Part shown: piece after piece, positions 1 to 8,426 of the stretch
Layout of the letters: each line of letters starts with the position of its first letter
Position numbering within the stretch: position 1 is the stretch's first letter
NCBI GenBank assembly: GCA_963519305.1
Contig: CAUQMS010000008.1
Location: 114,359 to 178,358, forward strand
Direction: 5' to 3'
Source of the DNA: Ewingella sp963519305
GTDB lineage: Bacteria > Pseudomonadota > Gammaproteobacteria > Enterobacterales > Enterobacteriaceae
DNA: 64,000 nt
The notes under the pieces: model-generated
The model's database searches: none
What the model was told of the DNA's origin: nothing
The model's input: only the letters and a program-made list of their open reading frames with translations
Translations under genes and position numbers: made by a program

Positions 1-95
1 CGTATCACCGTCAGTCAGAGAACGGCCTGTGCCTCCCTGCATTGACTTCGTTTATAACACAATCACCCGCAGAGATTAATATTGTGGATGCGCAA

Positions 96-320
96 ATGTT
101 TCATTCAGGCTCCCCGCTGACAGATGTAGTTCTCGGGGCCTCACTTTATTTTCCACCCATTTTCAAGGCAGTTTTGCTTGGGCTGGTTTTCTGGATTTTG
201 ATACATCATCTTTTGCGTGACTGGATCTATTCCGGCGAGGTGTGGCATCCGACATTGATGGATTTGTCTATTTTCGTCATCTCTATTTGTGGCGCCCTGC
301 TACTTCTGGTTAATGAGTAA
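96..320 (+). CDS. ydhI: DUF1656 small inner-membrane protein YdhI
   Basis: A 74-residue protein with two predicted membrane helices, one in the middle (rich in F, L, V, I after FPPIFKA) and one at the C-terminus. It matches the YdhI/AaeX family, small membrane partners of a fusion protein and a FUSC-type pump. The core ASLYFPPIFKA and LLRDWIYSGEVWHP is typical of YdhI. The reading frame could begin at a TTG at position 42, but the ATG at 96 gives the usual family length (E. coli about 78 residues) and a weak GTGGA lies upstream. The stop is 4 bases before the chosen ydhJ start, so ydhI, ydhJ and ydhK look like one operon. The exact biochemical role of this subunit is not known. Confidence 0.85.
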   Translation: MFHSGSPLTDVVLGASLYFPPIFKAVLLGLVFWILIHHLLRDWIYSGEVWHPTLMDLSIFVISICGALLLLVNE

Positions 321-324
321 GAAC

Positions 325-1182
325 ATGAAATTTAAAACGCTGAAATATTTCTCGACTGTACTCGTTTTTTCCGTCGCATTATGTGCCGGCTGGTGGATGT
401 GGAATTATTATATGCAGTCGCCATGGACGCGCGACGGGAAAGTCCGCGCCGAACTGGTGGATATCACCCCAGAAGTCTCGGGCCGTATCACTGACATCAA
501 TGTTCACGATAATCAGTTTGTTAAAAGTGGTGAACTGCTGTTCGTTCTTGACCCGGTCCCCTACCAGATAGCGCTGGATAATGCTGACGCCGCATTGGCT
601 AAAGCGGCAGCCGATCTCGATAAGGCCAACCATGAAGCGCAGCGCCGCCGCGGGCTGGCAGCTAATATTATCTCTGCAGAATCACTGGATGAGTCCAATA
701 TTTCAGCAAAAGCCATGAAAGCACAATATCAGGCTGCACAGGCTTCTCTTGAACAGGCAAAGTGGAATTTGAGTAAAACCAAAATATTTGCCCCCACGGA
801 CGGCTATATAACCAATTTACAGACCCGTAAGGGTAACTACGCCACGGCAGGTACCCCCATCGTCGGACTGGTGGATACGCATTCGTTTTATGTTTTGGGT
901 TATTTTGAAGAAACTAAATTGCGCCATATTAAAGAAGGTAGCCAGGCTGATATTACCTTGTACAACGGCAATATTCCGCTGCAAGGTCGGGTGGAAAGTA
1001 TCGGTCGTGCAATATATGACCAGAGCGTCGATGCGTCGGAAGATTTATTAATGAACGTTAAACCTAATGTTCCCTGGGTAAGACTTGCGCAGCGTGTCCC
1101 GGTAAGAATCAAGCTGCTCAATGTCCCTGCCGATGTGGTGCTGGTCGCAGGTACTACCGCCACCATTTCCGTGCATTACTGA
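325..1182 (+). CDS. ydhJ: HlyD-family periplasmic adaptor YdhJ
   Basis: Membrane-fusion (adaptor) protein of 285 residues, the same length as E. coli YdhJ. It has one N-terminal membrane anchor (about residues 8-25), then a lipoyl/barrel-sandwich half (SPWTRDGKVRAELVDITPEV), an alpha-helical hairpin around residues 85-150, and a closing lipoyl half (KIFAPTDGYI). It should bridge the inner-membrane pump YdhK to an outer-membrane channel, by analogy with AaeA. The start at 325 was chosen for family length and the GAG upstream; ATG 313 would add four residues and overlap the end of ydhI. The downstream ydhK ribosome site begins right at the ydhJ stop. Substrate unknown; aromatic or hydroxylated acids are a guess from AaeAB. 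Confidence 0.9.
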   Translation: MKFKTLKYFSTVLVFSVALCAGWWMWNYYMQSPWTRDGKVRAELVDITPEVSGRITDINVHDNQFVKSGELLFVLDPVPYQIALDNADAALAKAAADLDKANHEAQRRRGLAANIISAESLDESNISAKAMKAQYQAAQASLEQAKWNLSKTKIFAPTDGYITNLQTRKGNYATAGTPIVGLVDTHSFYVLGYFEETKLRHIKEGSQADITLYNGNIPLQGRVESIGRAIYDQSVDASEDLLMNVKPNVPWVRLAQRVPVRIKLLNVPADVVLVAGTTATISVHY

Positions 1183-1193
1183 AGGCGGATGCT

Positions 1194-3236
1194 GTGAATT
1201 TATCCTGGCTGGAATGGAAAAATACCCCGTGGGGAAAAGCCACGGGCGGACAGTGGCGTTATGCGTTGCGCAACTCAATTGCCATGTGTCTGTCGCTGTA
1301 CATCGCCTTCGTATTACAGCTTGATGACCCTTATTGGGCGCTGACGTCCGCTGCCGTAGTGAGTTTTCCCACCGTTGGCGGCGTCATCAGCAAGAGCATA
1401 GGTCGCGTCATCGGAAGTCTGCTTGGTGCGCTGGCATCGGTGTTGATCGCGGGCCATTGCCTGAACGACCCCTGGCTGTTCACATTTTCCATCGCCGCGT
1501 GGCTCGGGCTGTGTACGTACGTTTCCAACCATTATCAGAATAACGTCTCTTACGCTTTTGCGCTGGCAGGTTATACCGCCGCGATCATCGCCTTCTCAAC
1601 GGTCAACGTGACCGATACGGGTAAGATTTTTGATATTGCTCAGGCCCGTGTCTGTGAAGTGATCACCGGTATACTCTGCGGCGGTTTTATGATGATGGTG
1701 CTCCCCAGTACGTCAGACGGCGACGCCCTGCTGACCTCTCTGCGAAAAATGCATGCACAATTGCTCGATCACGCCAAACTGCTTTGGCGCCCCGACATCA
1801 CGGAACAGATCCGTACCTCGCACGAAGGCGTCATCGGACAGATCCTCACCATGAATCTGCTGCGTATTCAGGCCGTGTGGAGCCATTACCGGCTGCGTCA
1901 GCAAAACAATCTGCTCAATTATTTACTTCACCAGCAGTTGCGGATGACCAGTTATATTTCCAGTTTGCGCCGCATGTTGCTCAACTGGCCCAACCCGCCT
2001 GAGCGGCTCTACGAGGTGCTGGCTTTATTGCTGGATGAGCTTAAAAATCCTGAAATTAATAAATATCAAATTGCCAAAATTCTCAGCCAGATCAAGCCGC
2101 ATGACACCTCAGATTTTCGCTATCAGGCATTCTGGAAAAGGTTGCGGGATTTTTGCTGGTTATACCTGCGTAACGAACGCTGGTTACAGAGAGTAGAAAA
2201 TACCAGCGCAGCGCAGGTGGAATTTCTGCAACCTCCGCGCGTCAGCCGCCTGACCGGGCACACAGACACCTATGAAGCGGCCTATAACGGCATACGTACC
2301 TTTTTGTGCATTGTGGTCGCCTGCTGGTTCTGGATGAGCACCCAGTGGAGCTCCGGGACATCGGCGGTAGCACTTACGGCGGTGAGCTGCGTGCTCTACT
2401 CATCTACCGCATCGCCCATCAGCAGCATTACGTTGCTGATTAAATCTTTGCTGTTGCTGTTTGCGGGCTGTTTCATTCTCAAGTTCGGCCTGATGATCCA
2501 GCTGAATGATTTTTGGGTATTTTGCGCCTTTCTGCTGCCTATTCTGGTCACCATGCAGATGATGAAATTGCAGTACAAACGCTTTGCGGGTTTGTGGGGG
2601 CAGTTGATCGTCTTTAGCGGTTCATTTTTAGCGGTCACGAATCCGCCAAGCTATGACTATGGCGCATTTATTAATGACGGGATTGGCAGAATTGTTGGCG
2701 TAATGCTAGCGGGTATTGCCTTTCAGGTGCTGCGGCCAAGTTCTGACAAACGTAAAAGCCGGCGTATTATCCGCGCGCTGCGCCGTGATTTTATTGACCA
2801 GCTCAGCCGCAAACCGCAGCTCAGCCATACGGAATTTGAATCCCTGATTTATCACCGTATTAATCAGCTCAATCAGAGTAAGGATCAGGTGTCGCGCACC
2901 TGGCTGCTGCGCTGGGGGGTGGTGCTGCTCAATTGCAGCCATATCGTCTGGCAGCTTCGCGAGTGGGAAACCCGCTCCGACCCGTTATCGGCCGTTCGCG
3001 ATGTGTGTATCCAGTGTATGAAAGGCATCATGACTGAACGCGGTGTCAGCCACGCCGTGCTGGATTCAAGCCTGATTGAGTTAATACGTATTAGTCATTC
3101 CCTGGCGCATCATCATGATGAGTCAGGCCGTGAACTGGCCGGGGTGATCTGGCGTCTGTACTGCTCGCTGTCACAGTTGCAGCAGGCCATTTCCATCGAA
3201 GAAGTAGCGACAGGCAGCCCGGTTCAGCCTGCCTGA
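1194..3236 (+). CDS. ydhK: FUSC-family inner-membrane efflux pump YdhK
   Basis: 680-residue membrane protein of the fusaric-acid-resistance/AaeB family (E. coli YdhK about 670). It has two membrane bundles: one in the first 160 residues (DDPYWALTSAAVVSFPTVGG) and one around 360-520, separated by a cytoplasmic helical segment, with a long soluble C-terminal tail. The start is a GTG at 1194 with an AAGGCGG ribosome site 6 bases upstream; the ATG at 1189 runs straight into a stop. It is presumed to be the energised pump of the ydhIJK efflux trio. The transported compound cannot be read from sequence. Confidence 0.9.
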   Translation: MNLSWLEWKNTPWGKATGGQWRYALRNSIAMCLSLYIAFVLQLDDPYWALTSAAVVSFPTVGGVISKSIGRVIGSLLGALASVLIAGHCLNDPWLFTFSIAAWLGLCTYVSNHYQNNVSYAFALAGYTAAIIAFSTVNVTDTGKIFDIAQARVCEVITGILCGGFMMMVLPSTSDGDALLTSLRKMHAQLLDHAKLLWRPDITEQIRTSHEGVIGQILTMNLLRIQAVWSHYRLRQQNNLLNYLLHQQLRMTSYISSLRRMLLNWPNPPERLYEVLALLLDELKNPEINKYQIAKILSQIKPHDTSDFRYQAFWKRLRDFCWLYLRNERWLQRVENTSAAQVEFLQPPRVSRLTGHTDTYEAAYNGIRTFLCIVVACWFWMSTQWSSGTSAVALTAVSCVLYSSTASPISSITLLIKSLLLLFAGCFILKFGLMIQLNDFWVFCAFLLPILVTMQMMKLQYKRFAGLWGQLIVFSGSFLAVTNPPSYDYGAFINDGIGRIVGVMLAGIAFQVLRPSSDKRKSRRIIRALRRDFIDQLSRKPQLSHTEFESLIYHRINQLNQSKDQVSRTWLLRWGVVLLNCSHIVWQLREWETRSDPLSAVRDVCIQCMKGIMTERGVSHAVLDSSLIELIRISHSLAHHHDESGRELAGVIWRLYCSLSQLQQAISIEEVATGSPVQPA

Positions 3237-3243
3237 GAAACAC

Positions 3244-3297
3244 AATGACTTGGGCCAAATGGATTTAGCCCGAAGTCATTGGCGTTGCAGCAACGCC
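3244..3297. terminator. Tandem inverted repeats between convergent ydhK and ydhF
   Basis: Two adjacent hairpins. The first has arms 3244-3255 and 3268-3280 (AATGACTT-GGGC against GCCC-G-AAGTCATT, one bulge). The second is a 17-base near-palindrome at 3281-3297 with 8-base arms (GGCGTTGC/GCAACGCC). No U-run follows either arm on either strand, so this is at best a stem-loop that ends or stabilises the facing transcripts. Confidence 0.5.
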
Positions 3298-3343
3298 GTG
3301 ACAGCAAAAACAGATGCCTCCCGGCGACGTCTATGACGCAGGA

Positions 3344-4240
3344 TTAAGGTACGTCGTAACCCAATGCTGCCTTACGAATACGGAACCATTGCTGACGCGT
3401 CAGCTCCAGCGACAGAGAGTTCCACGCTGAACGAACGCGTTCAATTTTACCAGAACCAATAATTGGCAACGGCTGCGATGGTAGACGCATTACCCACGCG
3501 TAAACCACCTGCTCGATACTTTCTGCGCCCACTTCTTCTGCCACTTTCTGCAACTCATCACGCAACGGCTGGAATTTTGCATCACTGAACAGACTTCCCC
3601 CGCCGAGACATGACCAGGCCATTGGCTTGATACGCAACTGCTGGCAAAGATCCAGTGAACCGTCGAGAATAGCAGGCTGATGCACCGGGGAGATCTCCAG
3701 CTGATTCGTCACCAGCGCGAAGGGCAGACGCGATTGCAACAGTGTGAACTGTGCTGGCGTAAAATTGGAAACACCAAAGTGCTTCACTTTGCCGCTTTTG
3801 TGCAGCGAGGTGAATGCCTCCGCTACGTCATCGGCATCCATCAGCGGGTCCGGACGGTGAATTAACAGCAGGTCCAGATAATCGGTGTGCAGATTGCTCA
3901 GCGATTTTTCAGCCCGTTCAATGATGTACTGGCTGTCGGTAATATAGTGGCCGATCTTGTTGTCAGGGCTGGCAGTGGTGGCGATCCCGCATTTGCTCAC
4001 AATTTGCATCTTTTGGCGCAGCGCGGGTTTAAGACGCATGGCGTCCCCAAACGCGGCTTCACAGGCGTAGCCACCATAGATGTCCGCATGATCGGCCGTG
4101 GTGATACCCATTTCAACATGCTGCTCGATAAACCCCAGTAGCTGTTGTGGGGTCATGTTCCATTCCATCAGGCGCCAGTAGCCGCAAATCATGCGGGAAA
4201 ACTCAGGGCCTTGCGCTGACAGTGGGGTACGGGGATCCAT
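3344..4240 (-). CDS. ydhF: Aldo-keto reductase YdhF
   Basis: 298-residue NADPH-dependent aldo/keto reductase with a TIM-barrel fold, the E. coli YdhF length. The catalytic tetrad is visible: Asp in TADHADIYG, Tyr in the same segment (DIYGGYA), Lys in VSKCGI and His in LLIHRPDP. The phosphate-binding C-terminal part PIIGSGKIERV is also present. The physiological substrate is not established. It lies downstream of ydhL on the same strand with a 107-base gap, so it may have its own promoter. In E. coli the same neighbours occur beside nemR, so the order is ancestral. Confidence 0.92.
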   Translation of the reverse strand: MDPRTPLSAQGPEFSRMICGYWRLMEWNMTPQQLLGFIEQHVEMGITTADHADIYGGYACEAAFGDAMRLKPALRQKMQIVSKCGIATTASPDNKIGHYITDSQYIIERAEKSLSNLHTDYLDLLLIHRPDPLMDADDVAEAFTSLHKSGKVKHFGVSNFTPAQFTLLQSRLPFALVTNQLEISPVHQPAILDGSLDLCQQLRIKPMAWSCLGGGSLFSDAKFQPLRDELQKVAEEVGAESIEQVVYAWVMRLPSQPLPIIGSGKIERVRSAWNSLSLELTRQQWFRIRKAALGYDVP

Positions 4241-4347
4241 GTTATTACCTCGATGTATTTGTTATGAAAAAGTGTAAGACCCTGACAGCATACAGAACTT
4301 ATCCCATTCCTGTATTGATCTCTGCCGGTAGCAGGACGCGCTCGGGG

Positions 4348-4587
4348 TTAAAAAAGAGAGGGTTGTTCAGGCAGAGGATCATCAGGCTTTTTGGCTGCGC
4401 GTTGCAGCCGCAACAACCGCTGATGGCACAGGCGCAATACCTGACGCTTTTCAGGGTCGGTCATTGTCATCCAGCCAAAGCGCTCTTCGCGGCTGCGCAG
4501 GCAACCACGGCAAAAACCGCGGCTATCTGTCTGACAGATACCGCGACAGGGGCTGGGAATGTCAAAAAACTCGAGCTGTTGAGCCAC
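4348..4587 (-). CDS. ydhL: DUF1289 Cys-rich protein YdhL
   Basis: 79-residue protein of the DUF1289 family, the same length as E. coli YdhL. The signature is a cysteine cluster PCRGICQTDSRGFCRGC, likely to bind a metal ion or Fe-S cluster (inference from the Cys spacing). The C-terminal EQPSLF matches the family. The start is GTG with GGAGA about 5-6 bases upstream. It is divergent from nemR, sharing a 190-base intergenic region that holds the NemR operator, so it may respond to the same signals. Function unknown. Confidence 0.88.
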   Translation of the reverse strand: MAQQLEFFDIPSPCRGICQTDSRGFCRGCLRSREERFGWMTMTDPEKRQVLRLCHQRLLRLQRAAKKPDDPLPEQPSLF

Positions 4588-4741
4588 AACGTCTCCGCGT
4601 CAATCACTGAATCCTTATTGAAGACGCTTTGCGGGTATCCCGCAAGTCTCTTTTGATATTTCGCAACAATCCCGTTTCTTTAATGCAACTTTTAATACAG
4701 CAAGAAACCTGGCAAAAAAGTGCTCTTTTTCTGCTGCCCTC

Positions 4742-4770
4742 TTGACCTAGACCGATCGGTCTATTACTCT
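4742..4770 (+). promoter_or_regulatory. nemR promoter with NemR operator
   Basis: A perfect 16-bp palindrome, TAGACCGATCGGTCTA, at 4748-4763 matches the known NemR box. It follows a TTGACC -35-like hexamer (4742-4747) and almost fills a 17-base spacer before a weak -10 (TACTCT, 4765-4770). Binding of NemR there would block RNA polymerase, giving autorepression that is relieved by electrophiles or hypochlorite. Confidence 0.88.
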
Positions 4771-4777
4771 TAACCCC

Positions 4778-5389
4778 ATGAACAAACTTGCTCAACCTCA
4801 TAGCGACACCCGCGAACATCTGCTGGCTACCGGCGAAGAACTCAGCCTGCGCTTAGGCTTTACCGGCATGGGTCTGACTGAACTCCTGAAAACGGCAGAA
4901 GTGCCAAAGGGTTCTTTCTATCACCACTTCCGTTCTAAGGAAGCCTTTGGTGAGGCCATGATTCAGCGTTATTTCGAACATTATGATGCACATTTGCAGC
5001 AGCTTTTTGGACAGACTCAGGGCGATCAGCGTCACCATATCCTGAGCTACTATGCCCAGAACATTACCAATTTCTGCGGCAGTGAATGCCATAACGCATG
5101 CCTGTCGGTCAAACTGTCCGCAGAAGTCAGCGATCTGTCCGAGCCAATGCGTCACGTACTTGAACAGGGTTCTGCGCGGGTGATTAACCGCCTGAAAGAT
5201 GCCATAGAGAAAGGTATCGCCGAAGGTTCACTGACAGTGCCGGTATCCCCTGCCGTCGCAGCGGCAACGCTCTATTCACTCTGGCTGGGTGCTTCGCTGC
5301 TGGCAAAAATTAAGCGTTCTGTGACGCCGCTGGCGGCAGCACTGGAAAGCGTTGAAATGTTATTGCAGCCACCCGAAGCAACGCGCTGA
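4778..5389 (+). CDS. nemR: TetR-family redox-sensing repressor NemR
   Basis: 203-residue TetR repressor (E. coli NemR 199). The N-terminal helix-turn-helix spans about residues 10-55 (GFTGMGLTELLKTAEVPKGS, then FYHHF). In E. coli NemR a Cys-Lys pair (C106, K175) senses reactive chlorine and electrophiles; the equivalents here are Cys108 in NACLSVKLSAEV and Lys177 in LLAKIKRS. The E. coli second cysteine a few residues later (AEVCDL) is Ser here, while additional cysteines occur at 100 and 104. It represses itself and nemA. The gap to nemA is 132 bases and contains a second operator-like palindrome. Confidence 0.93.
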   Translation: MNKLAQPHSDTREHLLATGEELSLRLGFTGMGLTELLKTAEVPKGSFYHHFRSKEAFGEAMIQRYFEHYDAHLQQLFGQTQGDQRHHILSYYAQNITNFCGSECHNACLSVKLSAEVSDLSEPMRHVLEQGSARVINRLKDAIEKGIAEGSLTVPVSPAVAAATLYSLWLGASLLAKIKRSVTPLAAALESVEMLLQPPEATR

Positions 5390-5485
5390 ATATATTTTCA
5401 AATTGTTATTGATGAATCGCCAATTATTTACAAATCCAAACCCTAATAGGACCGCGTTTGTTTGATTATACATTTATTTCAAAAT

Positions 5486-5501
5486 CAGACCGACCAGTCT
5501 A
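5486..5501 (+). promoter_or_regulatory. Second NemR-like operator before nemA
   Basis: CAGACCGACCAGTCTA keeps 13 of 16 bases of the upstream NemR box and has AGAC/GTCT ends as inverted repeats. It sits 20 bases before the nemA ATG, just ahead of the AGGAG ribosome site. A clear -35/-10 pair near it was not found. The site suggests nemA is also controlled separately from nemR. Confidence 0.6.
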
Positions 5502-5521
5502 TTAACCAGGAGTTTTAGAAC

Positions 5522-6613
5522 ATGACCAAGCTTTTCTCCCCAATTGTTGTGGGTAATAAAACCTTACCGAATCGCGTATTTATGGCTCCCCTGACCCGTC
5601 TGCGCAGCATTGAGCCTGGCGATATTCCAACTCCGCTGATGGGCGAATATTATGCACAGCGCCACAGTGCCGGCCTTATCATCACTGAAGCGACTCAGGT
5701 CTCTTTCCAGGCTAAGGGCTATGCCGGTGCTCCTGGCTTACATACGCCAGAACAAACGGCCGCGTGGAAGAAAATCGTTGCCGGTGTTCATCAGAAAGAA
5801 GGTCACATCGCGGTTCAGCTGTGGCACACGGGACGCATTTCACACAACAGCGTGCAACCGGGCGGTCAGACTCCGGTTTCTGCCTCGGCCATCAATCCGA
5901 ACACCCGTACAAGCCTGCGTGACGCACAGGGTAACGCTGTCCGCGAAGACTGCCCTACCCCGCGCGCGCTCGAACTGAGTGAAATCCCGGGCATCATTAA
6001 CGATTTCCGTCTGGCGGCAGCTAACTCCCGAGAAGCTGATTTCGACTATATCGAGATCCACGCGGCACACGGCTACCTGCTGCACCAGTTCATGGCGCCG
6101 GCTTCAAACGTGCGTACCGATGCCTACGGTGGCAGCATCGAGAACCGGACCCGTCTGACGCTGGAAGTGGTTGATGCCTCCATCGCCGAAATTGGCGCAG
6201 ACCGCGTGGGTATCCGTATCTCCCCGCTCGGCCCGTTCAATGGTCTGGATAATGGTGAAGATCAGGAAGAAGCCGCGCTGTATCTGCTCGATGAGCTGAA
6301 TAAACGCAAACTAGCCTACCTGCATATTTCTGAGCCAGACTGGGCCGGTGGCAAGCCTTACTCAGAAGCCTTCCGTGCGGCTATCCGTGCCCACTATCAG
6401 GGTGTGATTGTTGGCGCCGGCGCTTATACCGCTGAAAAAGGCGAAGAGCTGATTGAAAAAGGTTATATCGATGCCGTGGCCTTTGGCCGCAGCTACATCG
6501 CCAACCCGGATCTGGTTGAGCGCCTGAAAAATCACGCGTCACTGAATGAGCCAAAAGCGGACACATTCTACGGCGGCGGCGCTCAGGGCTACACCGACTA
6601 CCCAACGCTGTAA
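5522..6613 (+). CDS. nemA: N-ethylmaleimide reductase, Old Yellow Enzyme family
   Basis: 363-residue FMN-dependent ene-reductase (E. coli NemA 365). It reduces N-ethylmaleimide, other activated alkenes and nitro-esters using NADPH in the cytoplasm. Visible active-site residues are Thr25 in MAPLT, Trp101 in QLWHTGR, and the His180/His183/Tyr185 set in IHAAHGYLLHQF. AGGAG lies 10 bases before the ATG. It follows nemR with its own operator-like site and ends at a strong terminator, so the detoxification unit nemR-nemA is separated from gloA. Confidence 0.96.
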   Translation: MTKLFSPIVVGNKTLPNRVFMAPLTRLRSIEPGDIPTPLMGEYYAQRHSAGLIITEATQVSFQAKGYAGAPGLHTPEQTAAWKKIVAGVHQKEGHIAVQLWHTGRISHNSVQPGGQTPVSASAINPNTRTSLRDAQGNAVREDCPTPRALELSEIPGIINDFRLAAANSREADFDYIEIHAAHGYLLHQFMAPASNVRTDAYGGSIENRTRLTLEVVDASIAEIGADRVGIRISPLGPFNGLDNGEDQEEAALYLLDELNKRKLAYLHISEPDWAGGKPYSEAFRAAIRAHYQGVIVGAGAYTAEKGEELIEKGYIDAVAFGRSYIANPDLVERLKNHASLNEPKADTFYGGGAQGYTDYPTL

Positions 6614-6658
6614 CATTGGCGTTATCTATTAACAGAGTCTCTTTTGACACCTGAAAAT

Positions 6659-6694
6659 GCGGCAGCCGTTGCCCTCCGGCTGCCGCGTTTTTTT
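6659..6694 (+). terminator. Terminator after nemA
   Basis: Arms GCGGCAGCCG (6659-6668) and CGGCTGCCGC (6677-6686) are fully complementary and are followed by GTTTTTTT. A strong intrinsic terminator. Confidence 0.93.
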
Positions 6695-6757
6695 GCCTGT
6701 CCGGTGACAATCAGTTAGTCTGTTATTGATTACTTATCCCTGCAATCAGAGGAAATT

Positions 6758-7165
6758 ATGCGCTTACTTCATACCATGCTTCGCGTCGGCGACCTGCAAC
6801 GTTCAATCAATTTCTACACTGATGTTTTAGGTATGCGTCTGCTGCGTACCAGCGAAAATACCGAATATAAATACTCACTCGCGTTCGTGGGATACACCGA
6901 TGAAAGCGAAGGCGCTGTGATCGAACTGACTTACAACTGGGACGTTCACAGCTACGACCTCGGCACGGCCTACGGGCATATTGCACTGGGCGTGGATAAC
7001 GTGGCACAAACTTGCGAAGACATTCGTAAAGCGGGCGGCAACGTGACCCGTGAAGCCGGTCCGGTCAAAGGCGGCTCCACCATCATCGCTTTCGTAGAAG
7101 ATCCGGACGGTTATAAAATCGAACTGATCGAATCCAAACATGCAGGTCAGGGTCTGGGTAACTAA
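6758..7165 (+). CDS. gloA: Lactoylglutathione lyase (glyoxalase I)
   Basis: 135-residue glyoxalase I, the E. coli length. It converts the methylglyoxal-glutathione hemithioacetal to S-lactoylglutathione in the cytoplasm. All four metal ligands of the Ni-type enzyme are in place: His5 (MRLLHTML), Glu56 (AVIELTYN), His74 (AYGHIALG) and Glu122 (YKIELIE). AGAGGAAATT precedes the ATG. It has terminators on both sides, so it is probably a single-gene unit, and its position after nemA matches E. coli, where the two are functionally linked in electrophile defence. Confidence 0.97.
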   Translation: MRLLHTMLRVGDLQRSINFYTDVLGMRLLRTSENTEYKYSLAFVGYTDESEGAVIELTYNWDVHSYDLGTAYGHIALGVDNVAQTCEDIRKAGGNVTREAGPVKGGSTIIAFVEDPDGYKIELIESKHAGQGLGN

Positions 7166-7185
7166 TTTATCCTTCCGGCATTAAG

Positions 7186-7207
7186 GGGCGCACAGGCGCC
7201 CTTTTTT
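7186..7207 (+). terminator. Terminator after gloA
   Basis: GGGCGC (7186-7191), a four-base loop and GCGCCC (7196-7201), followed by TTTTTT. Confidence 0.9.
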
Positions 7208-7281
7208 CTGCCCCTTAACGCCTGCATCCGCAGTAAAAATTTGCCATAATGCGCGCTGAATTCGATGAAGATAAGAAACTG

Positions 7282-7959
7282 ATGGCCGACAATAGTGACA
7301 CCAATGCCCTGAGAGGCCGTTTTCGTGGTTTTTACCCCGTGGTTATCGACGTAGAAACGGCAGGATTTAACGCAAAGACTGATGCACTGCTGGAAATCGC
7401 CGCCATCACCCTGAAAATGGATGCAAATGGCTGGCTGGAAACCGACGAGACGGTACATTTCCACGTTGAACCTTTCGAAGGTTCGATTCTGGTGCCGGAA
7501 GCGCTGGCCTTCAACGGTATTGATCCGAGCAATCCGCTGCGTGGTGCCGTAAGTGAATACGACGCCCTGCATGAAATTTTCAAAGTCATCCGCAAAGGGA
7601 TGAAAGAACAAAATTGTAACCGGGCCATTATCGTGGCGCACAACGCCAATTTTGATCACAGTTTTTTGATGGCGGCCGCAGAACGCGCAAGCTTGAAACG
7701 CAATCCGTTCCACCCCTTTGCCACTTTTGATACCGCAGCCCTGAGCGGTTTAGTGCTTGGCCAGACTGTACTGGCTAAAGCCTGCATCAGCGCAGGCATG
7801 GCGTTTGACAGCAGCCAGGCGCACTCTGCCCTGTATGATACGGAGCAGACCGCAGAGTTATTCTGTGAACTGGTAAACCGTTGGAAACGCCTAGGCGGCT
7901 GGCCGCTGCCGATCAATTCAGATGATGAAACAGCGCAAACGCAAGAGAATGACGTCTAA
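7282..7959 (+). CDS. rnt: Ribonuclease T
   Basis: 3'-to-5' exoribonuclease of the DEDDh family that trims tRNA CCA ends and stable RNA 3' ends. With the ATG at 7282 the protein has 225 residues (E. coli 215) and the catalytic Asp23/Glu25 in VVIDVETAGF fall at the E. coli positions; an upstream ATG at 7249 would add 11 residues. The other catalytic residues are Asp in AHNANFDHSF and His/Asp in AHSALYDT. The C-terminal tail (SDDETAQTQENDV) is about 10 residues longer than in E. coli. In E. coli lhr follows; here a terminator and the convergent grxD follow directly. Confidence 0.95.
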   Translation: MADNSDTNALRGRFRGFYPVVIDVETAGFNAKTDALLEIAAITLKMDANGWLETDETVHFHVEPFEGSILVPEALAFNGIDPSNPLRGAVSEYDALHEIFKVIRKGMKEQNCNRAIIVAHNANFDHSFLMAAAERASLKRNPFHPFATFDTAALSGLVLGQTVLAKACISAGMAFDSSQAHSALYDTEQTAELFCELVNRWKRLGGWPLPINSDDETAQTQENDV

Positions 7960-7993
7960 ACACTGACGATGTTTTCCCAAAAATTCAGACAAA

Positions 7994-8023
7994 AAAAGAG
8001 CGACTCATTGAGGTCGCTCTTTC
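7994..8023. terminator. Bidirectional terminator between rnt and grxD
   Basis: AAGAGCGAC (7996-8004) and GTCGCTCTT (8013-8021) form a 9-bp stem flanked by an A-run on the left and T-rich sequence on the right, so it can serve both convergent genes. Confidence 0.88.
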
Positions 8024-8072
8024 TATTTACACGTTTCAGCGGTTGCCTGACACAAAGCCAGGCGCGCTGATA

Positions 8073-8426
8073 TTACTCGGGTTGCTGCTCTTCTGAAGAT
8101 TTGTACTTCTCAGCGGTTTCTTTGATCAGCGTCTGCAACTCACCACGTTGATACATCTCAATGATGATGTCACAACCGCCAACCAGCTCACCATCCACCC
8201 ATAATTGCGGGAAGGTTGGCCAGTTTGCATATTTCGGCATTTCAGCACGGATATCTGGGTTTTGCAGAATATCAACATAGGCAAAACGTTCGCCACAGGC
8301 TGAAAGCGCCTGCACAGCCTGAGCGGAGAATCCGCAGCTAGGCAACTTCGGTGAGCCTTTCATGTACAGAAGGATTGGGTTTTCGGAAACCTGCTTCTGG
8401 ATTTTTTCGATAGTGGTCGTGGTCAT
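8073..8426 (-). CDS. grxD: Monothiol glutaredoxin 4
   Basis: 117-residue CGFS-type glutaredoxin (E. coli Grx4 115). The motif CGFS is at residues 31-34 within KLPSCGFSAQAVQ; the KGSP and WPTFPQLWVDGELVGG segments that bind glutathione are intact. Family members form glutathione-ligated [2Fe-2S] dimers and work with BolA proteins in Fe-S trafficking and iron sensing, which fits the iron-themed gene set in this window. AGGAAG precedes the ATG. The gene is convergent with rnt. Confidence 0.96.
   Translation of the reverse strand: MTTTTIEKIQKQVSENPILLYMKGSPKLPSCGFSAQAVQALSACGERFAYVDILQNPDIRAEMPKYANWPTFPQLWVDGELVGGCDIIIEMYQRGELQTLIKETAEKYKSSEEQQPE

Noticed and set aside
1..95. Possible 5' gene fragment at the left edge
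   Set aside because: The first 95 bases show no convincing coding sequence; by E. coli order this is the slyA-ydhI intergenic region.
4147..4656. 169-codon plus-strand frame over ydhL
   Set aside because: Shadow of ydhL, whose Cys cluster and length identify the real gene on the minus strand.
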